Positions 1 to 7,950 of a DNA stretch of 64,000 nucleotides are shown here, piece after piece. Every line of letters begins with the position of its first letter. The stretch's first letter is position 1. The position numbers and the translations under genes are program-made. This DNA comes from Candidatus Saccharibacteria bacterium oral taxon 955 (lineage in GTDB: Bacteria; Patescibacteriota; Saccharimonadia; Saccharimonadales; Saccharimonadaceae). The notes under the pieces are model-generated. The model had not been told where the DNA came from and made no database searches. It saw only the letters and a program-made list of their open reading frames with translations. The stretch lies in NCBI GenBank assembly GCA_010202265.1, contig CP047918.1, forward strand, positions 310,001-374,000, given 5' to 3'.

Positions 1-312
1 ACGGGTGCGTAATGTCCCGATTGGTAGATTGAGGTCGTCGTGAATTACGAGAAAGTCGACCGAGGCGAGCTTATAAAAGTCTAGGATGGCACGCGCCGAT
101 TGCCCGACTAGGTTGTAGTAGGTCGTTGGTTTTACGAGCAATATTTTTTCGCCATCAATTGTTGCTTGGGCGATATCGGCGTGGAATTTTTCGCATCGTT
201 TGAATGATACACCCAGCTGGCTTGCTAGTGTATTGAGTACCATAAAGCCGATGTTGTGGCGAGTCTCAGCGTATCGCTTCTCAGGGTTGCCGATACCAAA
301 AATAACCTTCAT
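1..312 (-). CDS. pth: Peptidyl-tRNA hydrolase, partial (cut by window edge)
   Basis: Cleaves peptidyl-tRNAs released by stalled or aborted translation, in the cytoplasm. Only the first 104 codons are present; the frame is open to base 1. The N-terminus reads MKVIFGIGNPEKRYAETRHN, which matches the family's nucleotide-independent core: Asn9, the catalytic His19 within RHN, and a later HDDLNLP segment carrying the conserved Asp. Length to the edge fits the N-terminal half of the usual ~190-residue enzyme. The ATG at 312 is preceded on the minus strand by a TATACT box (319-324) with only 6 bases between, so the transcript is probably leaderless. Identification is secure. Confidence 0.93.
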   Translation of the reverse strand, partial: MKVIFGIGNPEKRYAETRHNIGFMVLNTLASQLGVSFKRCEKFHADIAQATIDGEKILLVKPTTYYNLVGQSARAILDFYKLASVDFLVIHDDLNLPIGTLRTR

Positions 313-329
313 ACAACCAGTATAGATCA

Positions 330-357
330 TTTACAAATATTCGGTAAGTGGTATAAT
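330..357 (+). promoter_or_regulatory. Promoter for the CPBP protein gene
   Basis: TTTACA at 330-335 and TATAAT at 352-357 with a 16-base spacer. The predicted start near 364 leaves a leader of about 110 bases before the gene at 476, unlike the leaderless neighbours. The box is divergent from the pth promoter at 319-324. Confidence 0.55.
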
Positions 358-475
358 ATCGCTGTTAGGCGCCGACTATTGGTCGACGTTTTAGGTAAAA
401 AAGAGGTGTTTTAGACGAATAACCCAGGCCCTCTTTGTACATTTTCAATCCAACATCGAAGGTGGTGCTTCTTGT

Positions 476-1231
476 ATGACGATCCCCAGCGATCTCCTCG
501 ATAGATTCGATAGAGAGATTCGGTACAGACGACCCAACAAGGGACTGTTAGCGGGATTCTTGCGGTGGTCCATGCCCAAGGACCCAGGGGCGCTGTATGT
601 GCCTCCAAGGGTAGCGCATATAATAGTCACGGCCAGAGGCAGCGTGTGGCGCTTTTTGCCGATAGCAGCGCTATTAATGGCGTTTACGGTGGGTCTGACC
701 GTGCTGCTATTGCAGGTGCCATTTTTGAGGCCGTCCGCTGTTGGCTTGCTAACTCAGCTGTTTGGGTTGTTTTTACCGCAAGGTTGGGCTACGGGTCTAG
801 CCTGGGGGGTTGGTATTTGTGTCGTCATCGGACTCGGTCCGCTTGTCGAGCGTAGCGATTTCCAGCGTATGCTGGATAATCAGCCCGCTAGCAAGAGTGG
901 CGTCTACAATGCCTGGCTCAGGCTTGCCCTGTGGGAGGAGGTAGCATTTCGTGCCGGGTGCGAGAAGTGGACCTGGCTGGAGCGAGTTCGTGCCAGTATG
1001 GTGTTTGGAGCGATCCATATAATTAATATATGGTATTCGTTTGCGGCGGGAGTGGCACTGTCGCTGACGGGGTTTGGATTCCTGCTGGTATATCTGTGGG
1101 ATTACCGTAGGACACGCAACCAGGTGTCGGCCACCGCTTATAGCGGGACGGTGCATGCTTTGTATAATACCTTGGCGTTGTATCTTATTATCGTGTTGGT
1201 TGTGGTGTCTATACTGTCACGGTTCGTGTAG
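476..1231 (+). CDS. CPBP-family (Abi/CAAX-like) intramembrane protease homologue
   Basis: A 251-residue multi-pass membrane protein. The family's three motifs are visible in order: EEVAFR (Glu154, Glu155, Arg159), FGAIH (His181) and HALYN (His227, Asn231). Hydrophobic stretches surround them, so the active-site residues sit within the membrane as in known glutamyl intramembrane proteases. Family roles include CAAX processing and bacteriocin self-immunity; the substrate here is unknown. A Shine-Dalgarno-like AAGGTGG lies about 10 bases before ATG 476. The gene stands alone with its own promoter and a hairpin terminator. A second, divergent CPBP protein occurs at 45578-46342. Confidence 0.75.
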   Translation: MTIPSDLLDRFDREIRYRRPNKGLLAGFLRWSMPKDPGALYVPPRVAHIIVTARGSVWRFLPIAALLMAFTVGLTVLLLQVPFLRPSAVGLLTQLFGLFLPQGWATGLAWGVGICVVIGLGPLVERSDFQRMLDNQPASKSGVYNAWLRLALWEEVAFRAGCEKWTWLERVRASMVFGAIHIINIWYSFAAGVALSLTGFGFLLVYLWDYRRTRNQVSATAYSGTVHALYNTLALYLIIVLVVVSILSRFV

Positions 1232-1237
1232 ACGCCT

Positions 1238-1276
1238 TAGCCCTGGTTGGTCTCATCGACTGACCAGGGCTATTTA
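1238..1276 (+). terminator. Hairpin terminator after CPBP gene
   Basis: A 10-bp perfect stem (tagccctggt at 1238-1247 with accagggcta at 1263-1272) followed by a short T-rich tract. It sits 7 bases after the stop codon. Confidence 0.7.
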
Positions 1277-1306
1277 AATGTTAGTTTTGCTAGCCAAGAT
1301 ACTAAA

Positions 1307-1335
1307 TTGACCTTAATGCTATAAAGTGATATATT
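1307..1335 (+). promoter_or_regulatory. Promoter for small ORF 1377-1520
   Basis: TTGACC at 1307-1312 and TATATT at 1330-1335 with a 17-base spacer. It is placed to drive the short GTG-initiated frame at 1377. Confidence 0.5.
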
Positions 1336-1376
1336 TACGACGACCCATACTTCAACTAGAGTAGAGAGGAATCGCT

Positions 1377-1520
1377 GTGGGTACTGTCAGTCCTGATTCT
1401 CGACCGTCTGTCTTGGAGAGGATGAGAGCTTATGCATTCAATAAGTTCATATCTTCCATGCAGGAAGGCGACCAGGTGCGAGGCAATTTCTGGTATCTGG
1501 TCATGAAATTGCTCGGATAA
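1377..1520 (+). CDS. Small hypothetical protein (47 residues)
   Basis: Unrecognised. A GTG-initiated frame of 47 codons plus TAA, with an AGAGAGG Shine-Dalgarno-like sequence about 8 bases upstream, its own promoter (1307-1335) and a 14-bp inverted repeat shortly after the stop. The product is basic and begins MGTVSPDSRPSVLERM; it ends in a short amphipathic stretch (FWYLVMKLLG). Support comes from gene architecture, not homology. It could instead be part of a structured non-coding transcript. It is followed by the promoter of the next small gene, suggesting a run of independent short units. Confidence 0.4.
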   Translation: MGTVSPDSRPSVLERMRAYAFNKFISSMQEGDQVRGNFWYLVMKLLG

Positions 1521-1533
1521 TAGGCTGCTCGCT

Positions 1534-1584
1534 GAAAATAGCTCGCCAAATATAGGCTTTGAGCTCGTTCGGCGGGCTATTTTC
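1534..1584 (+). terminator. Inverted repeat, possible terminator of small ORF
   Basis: gaaaatagctcgcc (1534-1547) pairs with ggcgggctattttc (1571-1584), 14 bp with one G-T wobble and a 23-base loop. The 3' arm ends in TTTTC, so weak terminator function in the + direction is plausible; a cis-acting RNA element is an alternative. Confidence 0.4.
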
Positions 1585-1630
1585 ATATGCCGTGAAAAAA
1601 ATCTAAGCAACAAGGGCTATTGTGTACTTA

Positions 1631-1659
1631 TTGACAAGATAAAGATTTGTTGATATAAT
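1631..1659 (+). promoter_or_regulatory. Consensus sigma70-type promoter
   Basis: Perfect TTGACA at 1631-1636 and perfect TATAAT at 1654-1659 with the ideal 17-base spacer, the strongest promoter match in the window. It serves the gene at 1721 with a leader of about 55 bases. Confidence 0.8.
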
Positions 1660-1720
1660 TAAGAGTAGATACCCCCTGAACCAAGGGGTATGCCCTTTTG
1701 TAGATCGGAGACATGGAGAC

Positions 1721-2101
1721 ATGATGAAAAAAGAAGATTCGGACGTTCTTCCAGGATTTAAGGAAGGGAGATTTGCCCGGTGGTTGCGTCATACGGCGCA
1801 TCCAGTCATCGCTGGGACACTGCTTAGAGCATTCTTGTCTCTTGCGGTTTCGTCTGCACTGATGTGGTTGGGCCTTTGCACTGCCTCAGCAGGAACGTCA
1901 GTAGGCAGCTTCCCTGTCATAATGGCAGGGGCCGTAATGATGCTAGGGTCGGCGATTGGGCTATTTTTGCAGATCGCATCAGTCGCGGCAGTTGTTCGCC
2001 GCGAAGATGCAGAGTTGGCCGCCTTGGTGGTGTCCGCCGTCTGCAGTCAGGTCTCCGTCCTCGACCCCTCGTCGACGGACGAGGTTGACACGGAGGGATA
2101 A
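1721..2101 (+). CDS. Hypothetical two-helix membrane protein (126 residues)
   Basis: Unrecognised. It has a basic cytoplasmic N-terminus, two hydrophobic segments (roughly residues 30-55 and 63-92) and an acidic C-terminal tail. A consensus promoter (1631-1659), a GGAGAC Shine-Dalgarno-like sequence before the ATG-ATG start and a perfect terminator directly after the stop show it is a monocistronic and probably well-expressed gene. Start could be 1721 or 1724. Nothing in the neighbourhood indicates a role. Confidence 0.65.
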   Translation: MMKKEDSDVLPGFKEGRFARWLRHTAHPVIAGTLLRAFLSLAVSSALMWLGLCTASAGTSVGSFPVIMAGAVMMLGSAIGLFLQIASVAAVVRREDAELAALVVSAVCSQVSVLDPSSTDEVDTEG

Positions 2102-2111
2102 AGCAAAGGGG

Positions 2112-2142
2112 CACCCCCGCTGTAAAAAGCGGGGGTGTTTTT
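2112..2142 (+). terminator. Strong intrinsic terminator
   Basis: 10-bp perfect GC-rich stem (cacccccgct 2112-2121 with agcgggggtg 2128-2137), 6-base loop, then TTTTT. It separates the + unit from the convergent der gene. Confidence 0.9.
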
Positions 2143-2162
2143 CTCGCTAGATGTAGTTTTGG

Positions 2163-3626
2163 CTAGTCTTTTTCGGCGTTTTTACGTTCTTTGTAGGCTT
2201 TTGTAACTGGCTCGAGACCGCGAGCGATACGTTCTTTGTTGGCCTTGATCTGCTTCTCGTCTCGATAGCTGAACTTGATCGGTGTACCGGCGTAGTTATA
2301 GGTCTCGCGAACCAGGCGCTCGAGGTAGCGTTTGTAGCTCCAGTGGACAAATTTTAGATTTGAGCCATAGATAACAAACCATGGCGGGTTGTTGTCGGTC
2401 TGTACTATGTAGCGAAGTTTCGGATGTGAGTTTTTTAGCCCAGCCGGTGGGTGTTTTTGGATGGCTTTTTGGAGCAGATCGTTTAGAACGCGTGTCTTGG
2501 TCTCCTGTCGGCGACGAGTGCGTATATCGAGGGCTAGGTCAAATAGTTTGGTCACGTTTTGGCCAGTTACAGAGCTAGTGAAAATGAGCGGCGCCCACGG
2601 GACAAAGTCGAAGTTGTGGGCGATTTTTGGCGCGAGAGCGTCGCGAGTAAAGGCGTCTTTGCCCTCGACGGAGTCCCATTTACTGACAACAAGCACTAGC
2701 CCCTTGCCCGCCTCGCTGATAATTCCAGCGAGTTTTTGGTCGAGGGCGACGTTTAGCTCGTTTACGTCCATGAGCAAGAAGCAGATGTCGGCCTCCTCGA
2801 TAGCGCTAAGAGTGCGTAGAACAGAGAATTTTTCAATACCGACTTCTTGTTTGCCCTGGCGACGGATACCGGCGGTGTCGATTAGCTCAACAGTTTGACC
2901 GTGATAACGGATCGAGACGCGGTTGAGGTCGCGGGTAGTGCCAGCGATGTTAGCGACAATCGCCTGCTGTTTGCCAGCAAGCGTGTTGAATAGATGGCTC
3001 TTGCCGACATTTGGTCGACCGATGAGGGCGATACGTAGAATGTCGTCATCGCTACGCTCGTGAGCCTCGGGTAGGAGCTCGGCCAGACGATCTAGGATGT
3101 CGCTGATACCTGAATTGTGTTCAGCGCTAGTACGGATAATGTCACGGATACCGAGACGACGGAACTCGTCGTCGGGTAGCGAGTTGCGAAGATCGGCTTT
3201 GTTTGTGATGAGGATAACGGGTTTTTTGCTTTTTAGGGCTTTTTTGGCGACGAGGCGGTCCTCGTCTCCTGGGTATTCGGTGCTATCGACGACGACAAGA
3301 ATAACGTCTGCGGAGCTGGCTGCCTCTTCAATCTGTTGTTGAATCCCAGCTTCGAATTCATCGTCAGGGTCTTTAAGCCCAGCGGTATCAACTAGCCAAA
3401 ACTGAGCTTTGGTGGTCTCGTCGGTTTGCGCGGAGTTTGATTCTAGCGGGTGTTTTTGGGTGGTCTCGGGGCGACGATATGATACTTTGCCAATGACGTT
3501 GTCGCGTGTCGTGCCGGCTTCGCGAGCGACAATTGCCTGCTGAGAGCGTACCATACGGTTAAAGAGCGAGCTTTTGCCCGCATTTGCGCGACCGATGATA
3601 GCGACGGTAGGAAGTTTTGTTGCCAT
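2163..3626 (-). CDS. der: Ribosome-assembly GTPase Der (EngA)
   Basis: Double-Era GTPase needed for 50S ribosomal subunit maturation. Two G domains in tandem are visible: GRANAGKSS near residue 12, with EAGTTRD switch and VDTAGL G3, and a second GRPNVGKSH near residue 205 with NIAGTTRD and DTAGI. The lysine-rich C-terminal KH-like domain follows. About 487 residues, slightly longer than typical because of an insertion of roughly 20 residues between the first switch and G3. The longer frame to 3668 is not preferred: the minus strand has an extended -10 (TGGTATAAT, box 3636-3641) ending 9 bases before ATG 3626, indicating a leaderless start at MATKLP. Confidence 0.95.
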   Translation of the reverse strand: MATKLPTVAIIGRANAGKSSLFNRMVRSQQAIVAREAGTTRDNVIGKVSYRRPETTQKHPLESNSAQTDETTKAQFWLVDTAGLKDPDDEFEAGIQQQIEEAASSADVILVVVDSTEYPGDEDRLVAKKALKSKKPVILITNKADLRNSLPDDEFRRLGIRDIIRTSAEHNSGISDILDRLAELLPEAHERSDDDILRIALIGRPNVGKSHLFNTLAGKQQAIVANIAGTTRDLNRVSIRYHGQTVELIDTAGIRRQGKQEVGIEKFSVLRTLSAIEEADICFLLMDVNELNVALDQKLAGIISEAGKGLVLVVSKWDSVEGKDAFTRDALAPKIAHNFDFVPWAPLIFTSSVTGQNVTKLFDLALDIRTRRRQETKTRVLNDLLQKAIQKHPPAGLKNSHPKLRYIVQTDNNPPWFVIYGSNLKFVHWSYKRYLERLVRETYNYAGTPIKFSYRDEKQIKANKERIARGLEPVTKAYKERKNAEKD

Positions 3627-3707
3627 TAGGTGATAATTATACCAGAGTTTTACGTCAAATACGAGCATAAGCTTAATAGATAATAGAGGTGGAGTGCGTG
3701 GCGTGTA

Positions 3708-3786
3708 TTGACTTAGATATGTAAAAGTGATATAATCAAGAAAGATAAGTGCAGTTCTCTCGCCTCACGGGACGAGGTGTTTTTTT
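3708..3786 (+). ncRNA. Candidate small RNA: promoter plus immediate terminator
   Basis: TTGACT (3708-3713), 17-base spacer, TATAAT (3731-3736), then within about 45 bases a hairpin (cgcctc 3761-3766 with gaggtg 3774-3779) followed by seven T. The downstream gene at 3851 has its own promoter, so this unit would make an independent short RNA of about 45 nucleotides. It could also be an upstream attenuated promoter for the same gene. Direct sequence evidence only; no family is recognised. Confidence 0.4.
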
Positions 3787-3810
3787 ATGTGGGGCTTGTC
3801 CGAGGCTGGG

Positions 3811-3839
3811 TTGATTTTATCAGTTTATGATTTTATAAT
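3811..3839 (+). promoter_or_regulatory. Promoter for nucleotidyltransferase gene
   Basis: TTGATT (3811-3816) and TATAAT (3834-3839) with a 17-base spacer. The -10 ends 11 bases before ATG 3851, so the mRNA has almost no leader. Confidence 0.65.
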
Positions 3840-3850
3840 TACTAAAAATA

Positions 3851-5335
3851 ATGAAAGAGCGACGAAACGGACGGACTTCGGTGGTAGTTGAGCCGCCGCT
3901 TAATGAGGCGGAGGTTCCGTCTGTCGCGCAAGAAATTGCCTGCGCCACCGATCGAGCGCCAGTTGAGGCAATAATACCGCTTCTCGAGTCTGAGGATAGC
4001 GCCCGGATTGCTCTATATCTGCCAGAGCGGTGGTTGCCCGATCGACCTGGTAGTGCGTACGCTGAGGCCTATGTTGAGGCTTGGTGGAGTCTGCTTGGTC
4101 AGGTAGATCAACGGGCGGATTTTGTGGACGGAGATATTGGTGAGCTTTACGATGAGAATCCAGTGCCACTTGTTGTCAAGGCGATGCACCTCATACCGTG
4201 GTTGCAGGAGCGTGGTTTGGTGAGCGAACGTGATATACGGTACGTGCTAAGTCAAAGCGACAGAGATCTATTAAGGGAATCGTTTATGGACTGCGAGAAG
4301 GTTGCTTCCTCTAACCGACTGACGGAGCAGACAACGCTGGGTGAAATGTCGCCAGCACGCCGTAAATGGCTGGCGGAGGTGAAAACTGATGAGCTGGTTC
4401 GCGAGATGGCCCGTAGCGTCGAGCCGAACGAGCTAGAGGAATTGATGTGCTCTCATGAACCGATTGAGGTGCAGATTGCTATGGCGGCGCTGGGTCGGAT
4501 GTTGCGATCAGACAAGTTTTCAGGTATAGAGCAGTCTCATGAAGCGTGGCTTGGCGCTCAGCTGTCAAACGATGATATAGCTGTACGCCAGCGCGCGGAG
4601 CGAACGTATCGTCACTTGTCACATGCTGGAGTATTGTCTCGGGACTTACTTGAATCGCGTGGCGTGACGACCCCAGCTTTAGCTGGAGATTGGTCGGAAA
4701 ATCTTTGTTATATGCAGACTGAGGTCACGTGGATTACTGAAATTATTGAACGGATTAGTAGTGATGAACGTCTTTTGAAGTTGTTTTATCCAGTAGTAAC
4801 GATGGGCGGGTCGCGACTCAAGGGTTACGGTAATGATGACTCTGATCTTGATCTTGCGGTTATGATTCGTCCTGGGGCTCTGGAGGCGGATGTTGCGTCG
4901 AGTCTCGAGTCACTTTTTGGCGACGAGCGACCGATTCAGTGCTGGCTTTCTGATACGCCAGAGGGCTTGCGGTTGCCGAGCTGCGAGGCGGATATTGCTG
5001 ATAGAGCGTCTGACGCCTGGAGTCATCTTTTGTATAACAATGTCTGGATTGGCGAGCGGGAGACGATCGAGCAATTACGTAAGGAGTTGACTGCTCCTTA
5101 TGAAAATGACCCAACACTTAGGCGGATTGCATTGCGTCGGCTTGAGCAGGATGCTCTGCAGTATCGTTTGATGCATAAGGGCTATGAACGCCACTACGCG
5201 GTCGATGGTGATGATAGGCGGCAGGAGTGGGGTGGTGTTGATAGGCAGAGTGTTTATTGGGACCCGGGTTATCGCCGGTTAGCAACGCAGTTGTTTGCTG
5301 AAAAGATTCGTTTACAGTCTCCATCTAAGAAATAA
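3851..5335 (+). CDS. Nucleotidyltransferase-fold protein with helical N-terminal region
   Basis: A 494-residue protein. The C-terminal third carries a DNA polymerase beta-type nucleotidyltransferase signature: GGS at residues 319-321 followed by DDSDLDLAV with the metal-binding pair Asp332 and Asp334. The first 300 residues are mostly helical and include a HEAT-like stretch (about residues 200-270, EVQIAMAALGRM). Members of this fold transfer nucleotides to proteins, RNA or small molecules; the substrate cannot be told from sequence. The spacing between GGS and the Asp pair fits an active enzyme. Promoter with -10 ending 11 bases before the ATG, and a strong bidirectional terminator after the stop. 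It is not paired with a small HEPN antitoxin-like gene, so a simple MNT/HEPN module is unlikely. Confidence 0.65.
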   Translation: MKERRNGRTSVVVEPPLNEAEVPSVAQEIACATDRAPVEAIIPLLESEDSARIALYLPERWLPDRPGSAYAEAYVEAWWSLLGQVDQRADFVDGDIGELYDENPVPLVVKAMHLIPWLQERGLVSERDIRYVLSQSDRDLLRESFMDCEKVASSNRLTEQTTLGEMSPARRKWLAEVKTDELVREMARSVEPNELEELMCSHEPIEVQIAMAALGRMLRSDKFSGIEQSHEAWLGAQLSNDDIAVRQRAERTYRHLSHAGVLSRDLLESRGVTTPALAGDWSENLCYMQTEVTWITEIIERISSDERLLKLFYPVVTMGGSRLKGYGNDDSDLDLAVMIRPGALEADVASSLESLFGDERPIQCWLSDTPEGLRLPSCEADIADRASDAWSHLLYNNVWIGERETIEQLRKELTAPYENDPTLRRIALRRLEQDALQYRLMHKGYERHYAVDGDDRRQEWGGVDRQSVYWDPGYRRLATQLFAEKIRLQSPSKK

Positions 5336-5353
5336 TTTGTCTTGAATATGAAG

Positions 5354-5397
5354 AAGACCTCCTTTAGGGCAGACGATACTGCCCCAAAGGAGGTCTT
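5354..5397. terminator. Bidirectional terminator between convergent genes
   Basis: 17-bp stem with one mismatch (5354-5370 with 5381-5397), 10-base loop, T-rich on the + side. It serves the nucleotidyltransferase gene and probably the end of the minus-strand operon. Confidence 0.85.
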
Positions 5398-5421
5398 TGG
5401 CCCTTTTTCTATAGGGCGTGA

Positions 5422-6534
5422 TTAGCCAAGTGTGGCATATTTACGCTCAGCTAGTTGTCTCATATCTAGCTGACTACCCAACATGCACATGGCACTTAGG
5501 TAGCCTATTTCCTCTTGACCAGGGGTCTGGTTCTCGAGTTCTAGAATAGACAGCGTAAACCTTACAAGGTTTACTTCGAAGCGCGGGTAGGTTCCGGGGA
5601 TCCCTAGGCCGAGCTTCTTCAGCATTTGCTCACGGTTTGCTGCACCGACCATACTCGGTAGGCGCGGCTCTTCCAGAGCTTGTTTTATCTGCTGAGCCTC
5701 GTAGGCAAGGCCCGCAGTGATCTGGACTCCCGTACCCGCAAAGACGCGGTTAATGGCATCCTTGACGGCGTCGGCGGCGTCTCGCAGACCAGACGTATCA
5801 GCCTGCATTATGCTGGGCTGTAGCATGCTGGCCGCTCCGCCTCCGGTCAACGCTATCAACAGCATAGCGGGGTTAGCTGCACCTTGCAGGTACGCTTCTT
5901 GCCAACCCTTGAGCTGTTCGCGGAACCCATCGATAGCTGGCCACAGGTAGTCGTTGAGTCTACCAAGGAGACGCTTCTTGCGCGCTTCTGTAATGAAGGC
6001 CCCGTCTAGGCCTTCGATAGCATCAAAGACGTCTCCGTATCGAAGTCTGGTCACCCGCTTCCGTAGCTGATAGAACGTTGGGCTTACCTGTTCATCAGTC
6101 TCGTCCGCCCACTTTTCCATGGCGTTAGCTAGCTTGGACGGTAGGCTATATAGGCCAAACCGTTCGGCAAGTGCAGCGCGTATAGCGGCAACTACTGTGG
6201 ACTGGTCTACCTTTAGGACGCCACCAGTCTTTAGTGCCCTCAACCAGGATTCATCATCTGGCGGGCTAGGCAGCAGGTTGTCGAAGGTCGCTGTATTTAG
6301 AACAGCGGTGTCGACTGCGGGGACGGCTGGTTTGACGTTCGCAATCAGTTGGCGTGCCTTTACCACAGGCATACCAGCTTCTCGCAAATCATCGACAGTG
6401 AGATCCCCTAGGTCGGCAATCTTCTCTACGCCCAGGTTAAGCACTTTGGCGATAACCTGTTTGGAGGCGCCATGCTCGGCGAGCTTGGTGGCCACTTCGT
6501 CAGTAGCTTTGGCAACTGAGTCTTTGTCAGACAT
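5422..6534 (-). CDS. Unknown protein, last gene of the kinase-like/vWA/PurA-like operon
   Basis: Unrecognised, 370 residues. Residues 16-68 look like a SAM or helix-hairpin-helix domain (GVEKIADLGDLTVDDLREAG). The rest is largely helical with a small hydrophobic, glycine-rich stretch near the middle (ANPAMLLIALTGGGAA), possibly a buried helix rather than a membrane anchor. There is no catalytic motif. A GAAAGGA Shine-Dalgarno lies ahead of ATG 6534, and the gene starts 20 bases after the PurA-like stop, so it is co-transcribed. It may be the effector or the partner that binds the product of the PurA-like enzyme; this is inference from position only. Confidence 0.6.
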   Translation of the reverse strand: MSDKDSVAKATDEVATKLAEHGASKQVIAKVLNLGVEKIADLGDLTVDDLREAGMPVVKARQLIANVKPAVPAVDTAVLNTATFDNLLPSPPDDESWLRALKTGGVLKVDQSTVVAAIRAALAERFGLYSLPSKLANAMEKWADETDEQVSPTFYQLRKRVTRLRYGDVFDAIEGLDGAFITEARKKRLLGRLNDYLWPAIDGFREQLKGWQEAYLQGAANPAMLLIALTGGGAASMLQPSIMQADTSGLRDAADAVKDAINRVFAGTGVQITAGLAYEAQQIKQALEEPRLPSMVGAANREQMLKKLGLGIPGTYPRFEVNLVRFTLSILELENQTPGQEEIGYLSAMCMLGSQLDMRQLAERKYATLG

Positions 6535-6554
6535 CGAGATCCTTTCGTGTTTGT

Positions 6555-7925
6555 TTACTTCATGAGCTTGTCAAGCTCAGTCGGCCCCATGGATATCATG
6601 CGGACCGGGATACTCGTTATGTTGCCGATTATCTCTGCGCAGTGAGCGTATAGTGCATCGGCGGTGAGAGTAGAATCGACTGAATAACGAGTGATGACGG
6701 GAGCTACTTTTTGTAGCGCCCGAGTGAGTTGTTCTTGTTTCTCCGGTGTTGGATGACGATGAACCCGCAATTCTCCCTGAGTAGTAAATGCGGGATTAAT
6801 CGTATCTTCATACCGGTTGGCAATGAGCCAATCACCATTTTTTTTGACCTGGTCAATCCAGGTGACGGCCAACCCGTCAAAGGCGTTTTTTCCTCCGCAA
6901 ACGTTGATAGCGTATCGGAGGAGTACACCGTCTAGGGCGCCCACCCTAACTCTACCCTGCCATCGATTGTATTGTTCGTGGACACCAGGTAGTAGTCTCT
7001 CGACCAGTTTTGGATCGTCCGTCGGCAGCGGTCCTGCGCCATGCCGGACAGCATACGCACGGGACACACCGATATTGACGATTTTTCCCTCATAACCTGA
7101 GTCGTCTAGGATGCGCCGAGTGATACTCGGTAGGGTCCTAATAGCGCTGGTATGAGGTGAAAAACCGTACACACGGTCTGTTAGTACGCCATGCGATGTT
7201 TCGATGACGGCAACCCCACGTCTCGCCAGGACGACTTCCGGGAGGTAGCTTGGATCGACCACTTGGGCCAATTGTGATACTTCCCTGAAACGTCGATGAA
7301 CGAAGTCGATGAAGTTGTCGTCACGAAGAAGGCTGAGTTCGCGTCGAACGGCGATACTATCGCTTCTCAGGAACTCGGCGTCTTCAACCACTGGCATAAC
7401 ATACTGAACGACATTGTTACGAATCGCTTCAAGTCGTTCACGCAGGTCGGTAACCATGAGGTCGCCGACTGTTAGCATAAGCTCGGGGTATCGCATCATG
7501 TCGCGATAGGCCTGTCCAACACCTGTACCTACTGTCCCACGTGGAGTATTCCCGAGGGATAGTTCGAACAAACGTGAGGCTATGCCGTGAAAAGGCGTAG
7601 ACACGAGCGCTCGTCTATCTAGTGTTAGTGTGTCGAACGGGTTGATGCCGAGTAGTGAACGTAGCTCGGTGGCCTCGTTTAGTAGCCCCTCTGGGCTTAC
7701 GACCATTTGGTGAGACAGATGTGTAGGGATACCGTCAAGTGTCCCACAGCCCCACTGAGAGAACGTGAAGCTCTTTCCTGATGTTTTCACTCCATGTCCC
7801 GCTTGCGCGCCTCCGCGCTTGATGACGGTGTGGGCACGCTGGGATTTCGCCACAGCGTGCACCACACTTCCTTTCCCGCCGTCACCAGACCCGAGGTCGG
7901 TGACGACGTAGACCTTGTGAGTCAT
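6555..7925 (-). CDS. Divergent adenylosuccinate synthetase (PurA) homologue
   Basis: Full-length 456-residue member of the PurA family, which ligates aspartate to IMP using GTP. Conserved landmarks along the whole length: GSGDGGKGS with Asp15 and Lys18 (canonical GDEGKG), RGGAQAGHGV with His44 (canonical GGHNAGHT), GTVGTGVGQAY, SRAYAVRHGAGPLPTD, RVRVGALD and a C-terminal ISMGPTE. The two catalytic residues equivalent to E. coli Asp13 and His41 are kept. Differences: GDEG is GDGG, EGAQG is ETSHG, and the aspartate-loop GRRRRTG is shortened to GRVRVG. No purB or other purine gene is nearby; instead it lies between vWA and unknown genes, so the product may be a modified nucleotide rather than AMP precursor. 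Shine-Dalgarno AGAGG before ATG 7925; gap of 25 bases to the vWA gene. Confidence 0.85.
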   Translation of the reverse strand: MTHKVYVVTDLGSGDGGKGSVVHAVAKSQRAHTVIKRGGAQAGHGVKTSGKSFTFSQWGCGTLDGIPTHLSHQMVVSPEGLLNEATELRSLLGINPFDTLTLDRRALVSTPFHGIASRLFELSLGNTPRGTVGTGVGQAYRDMMRYPELMLTVGDLMVTDLRERLEAIRNNVVQYVMPVVEDAEFLRSDSIAVRRELSLLRDDNFIDFVHRRFREVSQLAQVVDPSYLPEVVLARRGVAVIETSHGVLTDRVYGFSPHTSAIRTLPSITRRILDDSGYEGKIVNIGVSRAYAVRHGAGPLPTDDPKLVERLLPGVHEQYNRWQGRVRVGALDGVLLRYAINVCGGKNAFDGLAVTWIDQVKKNGDWLIANRYEDTINPAFTTQGELRVHRHPTPEKQEQLTRALQKVAPVITRYSVDSTLTADALYAHCAEIIGNITSIPVRMISMGPTELDKLMK

Positions 7926-7950
7926 ACTGCCTCTAGTCTATAGAGCTGGA

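Noticed and set aside
3627..3668. Upstream start of der at 3668
   Set aside because: The extra 14 codons span the extended -10 element and are not part of the GTPase fold.
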